Shown here piece after piece: positions 1-11,730 of a stretch of DNA of 21,158 nucleotides. The stretch comes from Chromera velia (taxonomy: Eukaryota; Sar; Chromeraceae): positions 1 through 21,158 of the forward strand of contig JAHBMJ010002229.1 of the NCBI GenBank assembly GCA_018398765.1, written 5' to 3'. Within the stretch, counting starts at the first letter, position 1, and each line of letters begins with the position of its first letter. Below the pieces are notes generated by a model, which saw only the letters and a program-made list of their open reading frames with translations, ran no database searches and was not told the DNA's origin. The position numbers were made by a program, and so were the translations under genes.

Positions 1-456
1 GGGGGGGGCGGGGCGGCAGCAGAGTCGGGGCCGGGGCCGGCGGTATATATAGAGAGGAGGCCTCAAGATGTCAGAGAGTGGCTAGATGGAGCTTTGACAG
101 CCTAAGAGGGCGTTCTAATTGTTCCAGTACAGACATTTGGCAGTGGAGCAGAGACATCGAGTGTCGAGAGTGTCGGCGGGAGGGCCGGGGGGCAGGCGGG
201 GGGGCGGGGAGGGCCGAGAGTAGGTGAGGGCCGGGCCCGGGCTAGGCTAGGGCCGGCAGCACAGGACACTGTGCATGAAGGGACACAGAAGAGCCAGTAG
301 GAGGCTGGTGAGAGATAAGTGTAAAGAGTTAGGACATGAAAAGTTGATGTCCTTGCTTCTTGATCGGTGTTGGTGACGGCTGTGGTGCTCCCTGAGTCTG
401 GTTTCACACTTTTTCCTGGACCTTTTTGTCTCACCTTCTTGCTTACGAATGTTTCA

Positions 457-496
457 AAACCTCCGGACAAATCAGGCCTGATTTGTTTGAAGGTTT
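457..496. repeat. Short palindrome nested in left arm
   Basis: A near-perfect palindrome centred on ATCAGGCCTGAT, with AACCTCCGGACAA on one side and TTGTTTGAAGGTT on the other. It can fold into a hairpin by itself inside the larger palindrome arm. Confidence 0.85.
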
Positions 497-619
497 TTTT
501 CAAAATTTTTCAAATAAGTTGGACAAGAACAAAAGCGGTCGGAATCGCTTTGTATTGACGTAAAAAGAGTTTTCTGACCGCTTTTGTTCTTATCCAACTT
601 ATTTGAAAAATTTTGAAAA

Positions 620-660
620 AAACCTCCGGACAAATCAGGCCTGATTTGTCTGGAGGTTTT
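620..660. repeat. Short palindrome nested in right arm
   Basis: The right-arm counterpart of the palindrome at 457-496, centred on the same ATCAGGCCTGAT core. It is more symmetric, with CGGACAA against TTGTCTG and AACCTC against GAGGTT. Each large arm therefore contains its own hairpin. Confidence 0.85.
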
Positions 661-1213
661 AAGACATTCGAGAGCGAGAAGGTAAGACAAAAAGGTCCAG
701 GGAAGAGTGTGAAACCAGACCTAGGAAGCAGCACAGCCATCAGCAGTACCCTTCAAGGAGCTAAGACATGCACGTTTCATGTTCTAACTTTTCATAGTCC
801 CCTCTCACCAACCCTCCACTAGCTCCTCTGAACCCCTTGAGACAAAGTATCCTGTGATAACCCCGGCCCACCCACCAGGGGGCCCGCCCACCCCCCGGCC
901 CACCTGCCCCCCCGCCCGCCCGCCCACCAACTCACTCGACACTCGCCTCTGCTCCACTGCCAGCTGTCTGCACTAGAATAATTGGAACGCCCCCTTAGGG
1001 GGTCAAAGCTCCATCTAGCCGCTCTCTAACATCTTGGGGCCTCCTCTCTGTATGTGCCGCCGGCCCCAGCCCCAATCCGGCCGCTGCCTCCGCCCTAGAA
1101 GCTCTGCCTCCTGCCCGCCTTGACCTTTGTCTCTCCCCTTTTGCCCCTTTCGCTGGGTGATTCACACATTGCTGAGCCTTTCTCTTGTTTGTTTCTCCCC
1201 ATTTTTTCCCTCG

Positions 1214-1214
<1 letters not shown>

Positions 1215-1255
<41 letters not shown>

Positions 1256-1265
1256 ACTCTCTCTC

Positions 1266-1298
<33 letters not shown>

Positions 1299-1385
1299 GT
1301 ATGTATGTGTGTATGTATATGTGTGTATGTATGTATGTGAGCATGCGCGTGCACATGTGCATGCATGTGTGTGCTTGTGTGTCTA
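1215..1385. repeat. Compound microsatellite (CT)n then (GT)n/(GTAT)n
   Basis: A (CT)n run of about 38 bases (1215-1252) is followed by GT and GTAT repeats to about 1385. Open frames made of alternating His/Thr or Cys/Val across it are artefacts of the repeat. It lies just before a candidate splice acceptor at 1392, so it probably sits in an intron and supplies the pyrimidine-rich stretch. Confidence 0.95.
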
Positions 1386-1392
1386 TGTGTAG

Positions 1393-2209
1393 GTCGTGAG
1401 TTTCAAATCCACAGTAAAAAGATTTGGAAAAGCCTCCAGTCACTTGTGAAGGAAGTGCAGACGATAAGAAATGCCATTCTAAAGGAGCAAGTCAGCTGAT
1501 TTAATTTACATTCATGTAGTGGCAACCAGTTAGACCGTGGGAGACTTCTGGCTCTTCACCTTTCTCCACATGCATTTGAAACTAAGACAGATGTACAGTT
1601 TTTTGGTTGCCTCATCAGTGTTTTGTATGCCTTCTTGCATATGCGTACGCGCACACAAAAAGCATGTTCGTAAGGGCTCGCTCATCTCTCGGTGTATAAT
1701 GCCTGCATCTACAGGAGCAGCAGCTATTTTATCATTCCTTGAGTCATTAGTGAATTCGTTTGTTGGTATCCTTACTAGTCGGCTCTCTAATTCACTGAGC
1801 GATTGTGAGAGAGAAAGACCGAAAGAGCAACGGGTTAACATCTCGATTTGCTGCATCTGCATCTTTGTCTGCAAGTGGGTTTCTCTCGCTGTATGTGTAT
1901 GCATATATGCTTCGCACGCTCGTTTCAATATCCGATTGAACGTCAAGTTTTATTTCTACGGATACCTTTCTGCAGGCCGCTTCGTTTACAGATAAGAAAG
2001 CCATCCTGACGGTTGCGACAAAGATCGCTGAAATGGCGGGGCCCCCGACGATGCCCTCTGATTTTGTTGACATCATCAAAAACATCACTCAGCTCAAGGC
2101 TGCCTTCACTGAAGAGGCCATCGTCCGAATGAACCAGAACTTCATGGAGACCCTCATCCGAGTCAAGGGAACGGCAGAAAAAAACAGTCTGACAGTCGGC
2201 GTCGGATGA
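1393..2209 (+). CDS. Two predicted 3' exons of an unrecognised protein (1393-1490, 1976-2209)
   Basis: I do not recognise this protein. The first exon follows an acceptor ending TAG at 1392; its frame (from 1395) gives an alternating charged and hydrophobic peptide beginning REFQIHSKKIW and ending AILKEQ. A GT donor at 1491 keeps phase 0. The second exon follows a good acceptor (TTTCTGCAG, ending 1975), opens in phase 0 with AASFTDKKAILTVATK, and runs 77 codons to TGA at 2207-2209; both other frames of it are closed early. The joined C-terminal part is about 109 residues, probably helical. Upstream exons would lie in or beyond the palindrome. The donor GTCAGC is weak. A consensus GTGAGT follows the stop directly, so a 3'-UTR intron is possible. 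Exon 2 is fairly secure and exon 1 less so. Confidence 0.55.
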
Positions 2210-2264
2210 GTGAGTCAGCTTTTGAGAGCACTTTTATGCTATGTGTGTTTGCGCATGCGCGCTC

Positions 2265-2543
2265 GCGCGTTTATATGTGTATATATGTGTGTGTATATGT
2301 ATGTGTATGTATGTGTGTGTATGTGTGTATGTGTGTGTGTATGTGTGTGTGTGTGTGTTTATGTGCATGGATGTGTCAGCACGTACACGTCTCTCTCTCT
2401 CTCTCTCTCGCTCGTATGTGTGTGTGTGTATGTGCGGTTGTGTATGTGTGTATCTGTGTATGTATGTGTGTGTGTGTGTTATGTGTGTGTGTGTGCGTGC
2501 GTGTGTGTATGTATATATGTGTGTGTGTGTGTGTATGTGTGTA

Positions 2544-2586
<43 letters not shown>

Positions 2587-2711
2587 ATGTGTGTGTGTGT
2601 GTGCGTGTATGTATGTGTGTGTGTGTGTGTGTGTATGTGTGTGTGTGTGTGTGTGTATGTGTGTCTGTGTGTGTGTATATGCATGCGTGTATATGTGTGC
2701 ATGTGCATGTG

Positions 2712-2750
<39 letters not shown>

Positions 2751-2815
2751 GTGTATGCATGTATGTGGTGTGCGTGCGTATGTATGTGTATATGCATGTC
2801 TATGTGCATATACGT
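2265..2815. repeat. Long (TG)n/(TATG)n microsatellite
   Basis: About 550 bp of nearly pure TG with TATG interruptions and a short (CT)n block at 2389-2410. All long frames here on both strands are low-complexity artefacts. Alternating purine-pyrimidine runs of this length can adopt Z-DNA. It starts about 55 bp after the stop codon of the preceding exon pair. Confidence 0.97.
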
Positions 2816-2819
2816 TTTT

Positions 2820-4998
2820 CATTCCCTCCATTCTGCTTCAGAAGATGGATAGATGTGCATGGTCATCTGTGAGTTGTGCATGTGTGAGTGCTCTTGTCTA
2901 TGCACTTGCTTTTCTCCTCCCTACGCCTTTCTTTTTGATCTTACTCCCTCCTTAATGCCTTTCCTTCTCGATCGTTATGCCCTGACAGTAACCAAGAGCT
3001 GTCTTTTTAGCTTCTTGCATCTGCTCTCATTTAACCCACAAGGAGGGTATGGTGCATTGTCTGTCGGGTGGGGTGCTAGGATAATCGACTTAAAATATTA
3101 CTAGATGAATTTTAGGGGTTACATATAGGGTATGTTAGTATTTAACGTCACTCCTACACTAAAAACCATTTTTTTAGGACTTATTACATTAAATTACTTC
3201 AAACAAAGTCAACATCTTATCAGAATGCTCACTAGTTTGCTTGCAATCTGCGATGAAAGTCTTGTCTCCAGGTGATATCTAGAAAGGGCTCGTAAACTCG
3301 CAATCCGTAATATATAGTAAAATAGGGTAAACAGCCCCCTTCTCTGGACCCTCCTTCAAAAAACAAAAGAAAACCGTCGTGATGCGATAATGTCATCACT
3401 AGACTTCAATCTCAACATCGATAATAATATCAAGGTCCTTCATGAGGAGCTTTTTGAACATTTCTTCAACTTTTTGCAGCTCATCCTGCTCAATGAATAG
3501 ACTTTTTCCTTAGCTTTTTCCTACGACTTTTGCATGGTACAACTAATAAAAACAATAGTAAGACCAACAATATTAACACAAATTTTAGGTTGCAATAGAA
3601 CCAGGCTCGCGGCGGCTGCTGTTGCTCTGCGGCCTCCCGAGAGAGGCTGGGAAGTCAACTCAACGCCTCTTCCATCAGTCTCCCCCCCTTCCTTTGCCCC
3701 TGAATCCCTAGCCTGAATCCTTGATAGCGCCTGATAGGCGCTCAAAAGACTGCAGAAGAAGAAAATTAATAATTTTTATTATCTTTTATACAAGCTACAG
3801 CGGGAAGCCTTGTGCTTTCTGGGAGATGGGTGACGGCATGCAAAGAAAAAATATATTGGTGGTCTTTTAAAAGATGTCGTAATCTCATAATCCGTAATTA
3901 GTTATAAGAGACATACCATAAAAGGGGGGGTATATGATTATTTTTTCCCGTAATCACACTTAATTTCACCGGATTTAAGCTTTTTAAGATGAACTACATT
4001 CCTTTAGCCTGAAATGTTTATATAATCTATGTTTTTATTATATGTTTTGCATGATCTTACCTAATAGTATAAAATCTTAATCGTAATTGAAATAGTTGAA
4101 TACCCTAGGGTGGGGTGACGATAATTTGTGTATGCATGATTTGTGTATTCATTATAATGATGACTTCTTGCACAAGCTTTCTTCATGCCAGAAACGATGA
4201 GAAACGGTCAGGTGAAAGGGAGTCTTTATGCCAGATGGCTGCATTGAAATCAACTTGGATTGATCATATAATGATTGTAACGTACGCTCCTCTCTCCGGC
4301 ACGTCTGCATCCAATCTATTCGTCCGTAATGTTATCCGATCGCATTTGTTCTCGCTCCCGACCTGCCTGTTTGATGTCTGTGCTGATAAGTAAATAACTT
4401 TTTGCTCATTCTAGCGAAAACCAACCAACTATGCATGCGCCACCCGGGAGCCTAGCGCTCTAACTAGGGTTAGGCATCCTCTAACTCACTAACTTAGTGA
4501 CCAACTAACTATTTAAGTTTAGATTTTATTTACTAAGATAATTTGAATTCAGTTATTCTACTAAGCATTCATGTTGACATGATATTGTACTTAAACATTT
4601 ATTTATGTATAATCGAAATTATAAAAAAAATTGTAGATATAATATTATGCATTATCATAATTGAATGCTAAAAGAACTCAGAAATTGAAATCTCCTAACA
4701 CTGACAGGTTCAGCTTTAATTTTTTCTTTAATATTAATTTTATCTTAAAAGAATCACGTTTTAAAGAATGTCTATTTAATTTAAAGGTATATAAACAACG
4801 TTGAAATACTATAAAACATCCTATATTTCAAAGTCCGAAATGATGTTAAAGTCTGGTAGGTCTCATTATGTCATCGCTGTCAGAAGACAGGGGCATACCG
4901 TCCGCTTGCCTTCGGCTCCCACCACCCTAGGGGGGGGCACTTCAGCCGGTTCCACCATGGTTACTGACCCTACACCCCCCCCCTACAACGTGTGACAT
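2820..4998. other. AT-rich intergenic stretch, no convincing gene
   Basis: After the microsatellite comes about 2.2 kb of AT-rich DNA with many stops in all frames. Short open frames near 2853-3104, 3521-3745, 4115-4393 and 4801-4995 have no recognisable domain, no splice context and atypical composition. A 29-codon minus-strand segment ending at 3399 looks mildly protein-like (see findings). I see no RNA gene here. Confidence 0.7.
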
Positions 4999-5349
4999 GT
5001 AACCATCAGTCAAAAGTGGTGCCAATCGATTAGTTACGTTTGATTACTCATAAAACTGGCTTCAAGATTGTTAAACAATTCAGGTTATGGTCAAACATGA
5101 TGAAAAATGATGTGTCATACTTACTTTGCCCCCAAACCCTCCGTAACCGGGTAACCCGTAACCTTTTTTGACCCCCCTCAAAAATGAAGTAACCTCCCTC
5201 AAAAAGCATTCAAACGTGTTCTAAACATTATTTTAAATGTTTTTAAAAGTTGAAAATTTGGTTGGTTACTGAGCTTAAAATGCTTGTAACCGGGTAACCT
5301 GTAACCTCTTTGTATGACAAAGATAAAAAGGGGGTAACCTAAAGTAACC
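4999..5349. repeat. Cluster of GTAACC motifs
   Basis: GTAACC occurs at 4999, 5143, 5151, 5158, 5189, 5286, 5294, 5301, 5334 and 5344. Two sets of three (5143-5163 and 5286-5306) share the same spacing and are flanked by related sequence, as in a duplicated unit of about 143 bp. No coding potential is seen; it may be a degenerate satellite or a repeated binding site. Confidence 0.7.
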
Positions 5350-5524
5350 ACGTAGCCTATACTTCAAATACATCAGATTTTGACGTAACTTGACTAAGTG
5401 AAGCTCCAGGTTGCCGGACTGGCTCGCAAAAATTTGTTTTTGTTCATATTTTATGTTATTTTGGGCTCAAAATCTACCATAAGCTTCCAGAGTGCCCCCC
5501 CCTAGCCGCTGCCTAACCCCCACC

Positions 5525-7781
<2,257 letters not shown>

Positions 7782-7881
7782 CGATCAAAATGAATAGACA
7801 GGAATTGTACGGTCAATTTTGGTTGGCAGTTAACTGCAGAAAAGCCGAGAAGAAGGACAGAGCGCGTGAGACATATGCTCC

Positions 7882-7893
7882 AAGGGGGAGGGG
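7882..7893 (+). promoter_or_regulatory. Polypurine tract of the chromodomain retrotransposon
   Basis: AAGGGGGAGGGG lies about 100 bp after the pol stop, where plus-strand priming is expected, and is followed by CACATAACATAG. The junction resembles the polypurine tract to LTR junction of the second LTR element at 17753-17775. A weak 4-bp stem (GAGC at 7860-7863, GCTC at 7877-7880) precedes it. Confidence 0.7.
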
Positions 7894-7895
7894 CA

Positions 7896-8110
7896 CATAA
7901 CATAGTGAGGCGAGCCACAGGACCGGCCAATCCCGGAGTGAGCCGAACTAACGCGCACCGCCGCTGCACGGGACGCCCGCAGCTCAGAGACCAACACACG
8001 CACGCAGGCTCATGGAGGCACCGCCATGCCAGTCTGTATTAGAAGAGAAATAAATAAAATAGAAATAAAATGGAATTAATTCAGTCAGCTGCGTATAGCC
8101 TGGATTGAGT
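7896..8110 (+). repeat. Probable 3' LTR of the chromodomain retrotransposon (end uncertain)
   Basis: It starts just after the polypurine tract with CATAACATAGTG, similar to the start of the other LTR (CGTAGCATTGTG). An AATAAATAAA stretch near 8049-8058 could supply polyadenylation signals. No second copy lies in the window, so the right boundary is a guess and the call rests on position and on the similarity of the start. Confidence 0.45.
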
Positions 8111-8309
8111 AAACAACACTTGCTTGCAAAGCTTCTAGAAATAGTTTGGAAGGGAACCTTGAACTGACAGACTTTCCGTAGTAGAGATCTAACTGAATGA
8201 AGTGCGTTCACTTAGGAGAAGAGGAGTCACCTCCTTACGAGAACGAGTTTTTTGAGGAAAAGCGCCGGTCTCCTATGCAGAGGAGGGGGCAAAAAACACC
8301 CTACTCACC

Positions 8310-8915
8310 CTCGGCATACGCCCCGCTTCGCTTTCCGCGGCCACGCGTGCATGCGTGGGCTGGGGTATCTGATATAAGCAAACTTGCGAACGGCCCCGGA
8401 AAGTAAAAAAAATGGGAAGTGCACGATTGGCGCACGCCGGCCACTGGTAGCCGTCATGCTAATCCCCCCCCCCTGCGCGGGAAAAGCCGCGGAACCCCCC
8501 CTTCCCCAGGAAAAAAACCCGGGGGTATGTTCTAACTAGCTTTGACGCACGCATAACGCAAATTCAGCCTTTTCGTGGTTGCCTTTTCCGGGGCCACCCA
8601 TATCTGACGCACGCATGCATGGCGACGGGTTGAAGTTGGGTTCACGTTTTTCTAGACCATTTAGGCGGGATCTTTCCGGGGCTTTTTTTTGGTGAAAGAC
8701 ACTGCGTGTATGAGCCGGGGTATTTTTGTTTTGTAAGTGCCCCCCGCTTCGCTTTCCGGGGCCATGCATGCGTAGGCTGGGGTATTTAATTTAAGGTTTA
8801 ATTAAAGGATGGAGATCCTTAAAGTGCCCTCCGCTTCGCTTTCCAGGGCCATGCATGTGTGGGCTGGGGTATTTTTGTTTTGTAAGTGCCCCACGCTTCA
8901 CTTTCCGGGGCCATG
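8310..8915. repeat. Degenerate GC-rich repeat family upstream of the PSI gene
   Basis: A motif of the form CGCTTCGCTTTCCGGGGCC followed by ATGCATGCGTGGGCTGGGGTA recurs at about 8324, 8745, 8832 and 8894, with partial copies near 8585 and 8670. Units are joined by TATTTTTGTTTTGTAAGTG. Minus-strand open frames here (repeated MHGPGKRSGG and HAWPWKAKRR) are translations of the repeat, not supported genes. Spacing is irregular (421, 87 and 62 bp), suggesting an eroded array. Confidence 0.75.
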
Positions 8916-9072
8916 TAACTCCCCTTTTGGGTCCACAAACAAACTGGATAGTTGAGGAAAACATCGCCTTTTGGAACACAGCTGGCTTCTACCTGACATT
9001 GCCTCGCTGACAGAACTTTGTAGAAGCTATTTGAGACCAACTTACGTCTCTCTTTATGCTATATAACGTACA

Positions 9073-9918
9073 ATGATGAAGCTGGCCTTCTTTCTGTTTG
9101 CTGTCCCTTTCGGCGTCGTCTCAGCCTACGAGTGCAACGAGTACTCCTCCTGCGATGAGTGCGCTGACATGGCTGGGTGCTTGTGGGTCCCCAGGGTTGG
9201 AAAGTGCCTAAGTGATGAGGAGGCTGCCGCTGGGAAGCATCCGGTCATCACCTCCGGTCTCGAGTGCGAATGCGGTGAGTATGTAGACTGCTAACACTTC
9301 TGTCCACAATGGGCGCAGGGGAGGAGCGGGGGTGTGATCACACAAGGCAGATGCATGATGCCGTCGTTCCTCTCTGTATGCTTCAACTATCTCTCTGTCT
9401 GTTGACGTTTGCATAGTCTGTTCCATCTGCTCGGGTTGATCTTCTCATAGCATCTGAAGCCCAGGTGACCTCAAGGTAAGTCTTTACCCCCGTCTCCACC
9501 CATCTCCTATAACTCCCACACGTACGCTGAGGTTTTCTTGAGAAACCACTTTGCTTCTGTGCCTCTGGTGTCCAAAAAGTTTCCGCCCTTCTGCTTCTCC
9601 CTCCCTGGCAGCCGCAGTGAAGTCTTGCGGCGAGTGCATCGAACAGGCCGCCTACTGCGCGTGGTGCCGGAAGAAGGACGGGCTCGGCGAGTGGTCGAGC
9701 GAGTGCGTCGGGACGGCCGATGAGAACGAGGAGAGATGCACCGCCGGGTACTACAGAGATGCAGATGAGTGCCCCTACAAGAAGGTCAGTCAGCCAGTCA
9801 GGAAGCATGTCTCTCTCTGTCTTGTTATTCGCTGTGGGGGGGGGGGGGGGGGGGGAGTGTATGTCTGTGTGTGAGACGTGTGACAGACAGACAGACAGAC
9901 AAACAGACGAACAGACAA

Positions 9919-9949
<31 letters not shown>

Positions 9950-10631
9950 CTGTCAGACAGACAGACAGACACTGTCAGACAGACAGACAGCATGAGAACC
10001 GGTTTTGTGCTTGTGCCAGGGAATGCACTGGCGGGGTTTTGAGAGTCTTGGAGCTGAGGTGGGGCTCTCAGGTTTATGTCATTCATACTCCTTGATTCTG
10101 TTCACCTGACGAGTCATACACAAGAGATGAGCCAGGAGGGGACGAGTGGGGCAGTACCGAGAAGAGAATATGTGAGGGGAGGAGGAAATCGGGGAGCCTC
10201 TTAATTCCCCCGAGAAGGAGAGCTCTTCGGCCTGTACGGTTGTTTATTCATCCGTCTTGTCAACCTGTCTGTGAGTGAGTTGACCCTTTTGAAGACGTTC
10301 ATTGCGGGGTCTTGTCGGGTAACCCCGGCCTCCGTTGTGAATCTGACCGTCCATCTGTATGCAAATATCTGATAATGGATGTTCTTCGAAGTCAATCTTT
10401 ACGCGCTACTCGTCGGAGCGACAAGGAGGGCCTGCAGGTCTTCTTCTTAATTATAAGACAAGACATGCATATGAAAGTGGAATAATGGAGTTGCGCATAC
10501 AATCGCTAAATCGAGTGTCAGAAGGTTGTGTGTCTCCCTCGATCAGGCTTCTGTATATCTGCTTCTATCTATTTGTCTTTGTGCAGGCTTTGCTTGGGAA
10601 GGCAAAGGAGACCGTGAGGGTTTTTGCCTAA
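9073..10631 (+). CDS. Small secreted PSI-like Cys-rich protein, 3 exons
   Basis: Predicted exons are 9073-9274, 9612-9784 and 10587-10631, giving about 139 residues. Residues 1-18 (MMKLAFFLFAVPFGVVSA) form a clear signal peptide. Two Cys-rich PSI-type (plexin-semaphorin-integrin) repeats follow: one with SCDECADMAGCLWV in exon 1, and one with SCGECIEQAAYCAWC in exon 2. Introns are GTGAGT...CTGGCAG (337 bp, phase 1) and GTCAGT...GTGCAG (802 bp, phase 0). The frame is uninterrupted across both junctions. PSI modules are extracellular disulfide-bonded folds, so export or surface binding is likely; the ligand is unknown. Exon 3 (14 codons, then TAA) rests on a strong pyrimidine-rich acceptor, and a missed middle exon is possible. 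CTATATAA lies only about 10 bases before the start codon, too close to be a normal TATA box. Confidence 0.8.
9836..9990. repeat. Poly-G tract and (ACAG)n repeats in intron 2
   Basis: A G run of about 20 (9836-9855) is followed, after a short TG-rich spacer, by ACAG/ACAA repeats (about 9882-9988) broken twice by the same CACTGTCAGACAG unit. It is intronic by the gene model. The G run could form a quadruplex on the coding strand. Confidence 0.95.
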
Positions 10632-11131
10632 ACGGTGCTCTTTTCACTCACTCCGCGGAGCAGCCTGAGGGCGTGCTTGTTCCATACAGGTTTCTTTTTT
10701 TTTCTCACTGCATTAATGAGATCCGTTGATGTTCAACGATCGGCCACCAGAATGTCTTGCTGTTTGTTAGTTCAGAGTCAGGAAGGGAAAAAAAGACAGG
10801 GGAACAGAAGGGAACCCGGAGAGAGAAAGAACAGTAGGAAGGAGCAATACCAATAGTACAGTAGGGGAAAGGGAACGGGAAAAACAAAGAGAAAACGATG
10901 TAAATACGAAAGCAAGAGAACATTCAAAGCGTCGTCACAACGAAAAATTGAGAGTATCAGTCCAACGGTCTGTTGGGACATCTCGTCTTCTCCAATGAAA
11001 GAATCATTCGCTGTTTTGTTCTATCAGCCGTTTCCGTGCGGCATGTAGATCGAAGAACAGACAAACATGACGTGAGTCTCCCGGCCACCGTCGCGTGACT
11101 GTCATGAGAGGCTGCATGTTTATTACTGCAG
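10632..11131. other. Downstream of PSI gene: purine-rich, no gene seen
   Basis: Probable 3' untranslated and intergenic DNA. About 10780-10920 is strongly purine-rich on the plus strand. No credible coding frame or RNA is seen. Confidence 0.5.
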
Positions 11132-11297
11132 TGTGTGGGATCTGTCGAAAGAAGAGCTCCGTGCTTTGGTGGAATGGCGGAGGAACAAAAGGCTTTCCGT
11201 GGGGAAATTGTTTGAAAAGAGATACAAGTTTTCAGAAGAAAGTCGAGTGGTTTGCATATTGGTGCGTTGCAAGCTCCCTGGCAAGCTACCCGGCTGA
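11132..11297 (+). CDS. Possible terminal exon, unrecognised protein
   Basis: After an acceptor-like TTTATTACTGCAG (ending 11131) one frame reads WDLSKEELRALVEWRRNK and continues to FEKRYKFSEESRVVCIL, closing at TGA 11295-11297. The composition is protein-like and predicted helical, unlike the Cys/Trp-rich longer frame that overlaps it (11095-11322). The same frame stays open upstream to about 11068, so the true start may be earlier. A GTGCGT at 11262 could be a donor, making it internal. I do not recognise the family and no partner exon is identified. Confidence 0.3.
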
Positions 11298-11728
11298 TCG
11301 TTTCCATGGCAAAGATGTCTGAAAATGACACCGTCATTTATACATATACATATACGTACATACAGACTTTATCAGACTTTCATTATACATACATATCCAC
11401 TCCATCAGCACACTTATACATACACTACGGCGGCATATAGGACTGTCAGACTATGTTAGACACTGACCTAGACACTGACTCTATTTTTACACTTCACTTT
11501 TCCCTTAAATATAAAACATAAAACCTGAGAAACTCTTTTAACTTTTGTAGCATACTAGCTAGCAGAGCTAGCTAGCAAATGCCAAATGGAATATCATCCT
11601 ACATATCATCAATGTAAATCAATATTCAATCATGAAAACTTGAAAAAAGAATATTTTAAAACTTTCTAGAATTGTTTTGGGGCCATAAAAAAAATTAAAA
11701 CAGACCGTAAGGGTCGGACCAGCCGACC
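11298..11728. other. Intergenic; ATAC microsatellite and small inverted repeats
   Basis: It contains ATAC/ATAT repeats (about 11337-11400), a short inverted repeat of TAGCTAGC around AGA (about 11552-11575), and a perfect GGTCGG-ACCAG-CCGACC hairpin at 11712-11728 at the edge of the MITE-like element. No coding potential is seen. Confidence 0.6.
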
Positions 11729-11730
11729 TA

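Larger units (their letters stand above)
1..1100. repeat. Large imperfect palindrome (foldback-like element)
   Basis: The first 1.1 kb reads as two inverted arms around a short spacer at about 545-572. Positions 1-540 match the reverse complement of about 576-1096. Matching blocks include the GAGAGGAGGCC block (51-62 against 1039-1050), the GATGGAGCTTTGA block, the GGCAGTGGAGCAGAG block, and a long block ending in AAAAGCGGTC at 540. By eye the match is best near the centre and looser in the G-rich outer arms. The left arm reaches the window edge, so the element may extend further left. No transposase is visible. It could be a foldback or long-TIR transposon, or an inverted duplication. Each arm carries a short related open frame pointing outward. 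Confidence 0.85.

Noticed and set aside
2206-2955. Long Cys/Val or His/Thr-rich open frames across the TG repeat (up to 249 codons)
   Set aside because: They are translations of a dinucleotide repeat, present in several frames and both strands at once.
4115-4393. 92-codon open frame
   Set aside because: No domain, low-complexity hydrophobic start, AT-rich surroundings and no splice context.
8536-9040. Minus-strand open frames with MHGPGKRSGG and HAWPWKAKRR repeats
   Set aside because: They follow the GC-rich repeat units and have no splice or domain support.
9882-9990. CRISPR-like short repeats (ACAGACAG with CACTGTCAG breaks)
   Set aside because: A simple tetranucleotide repeat in an intron, with no spacers of uniform length.
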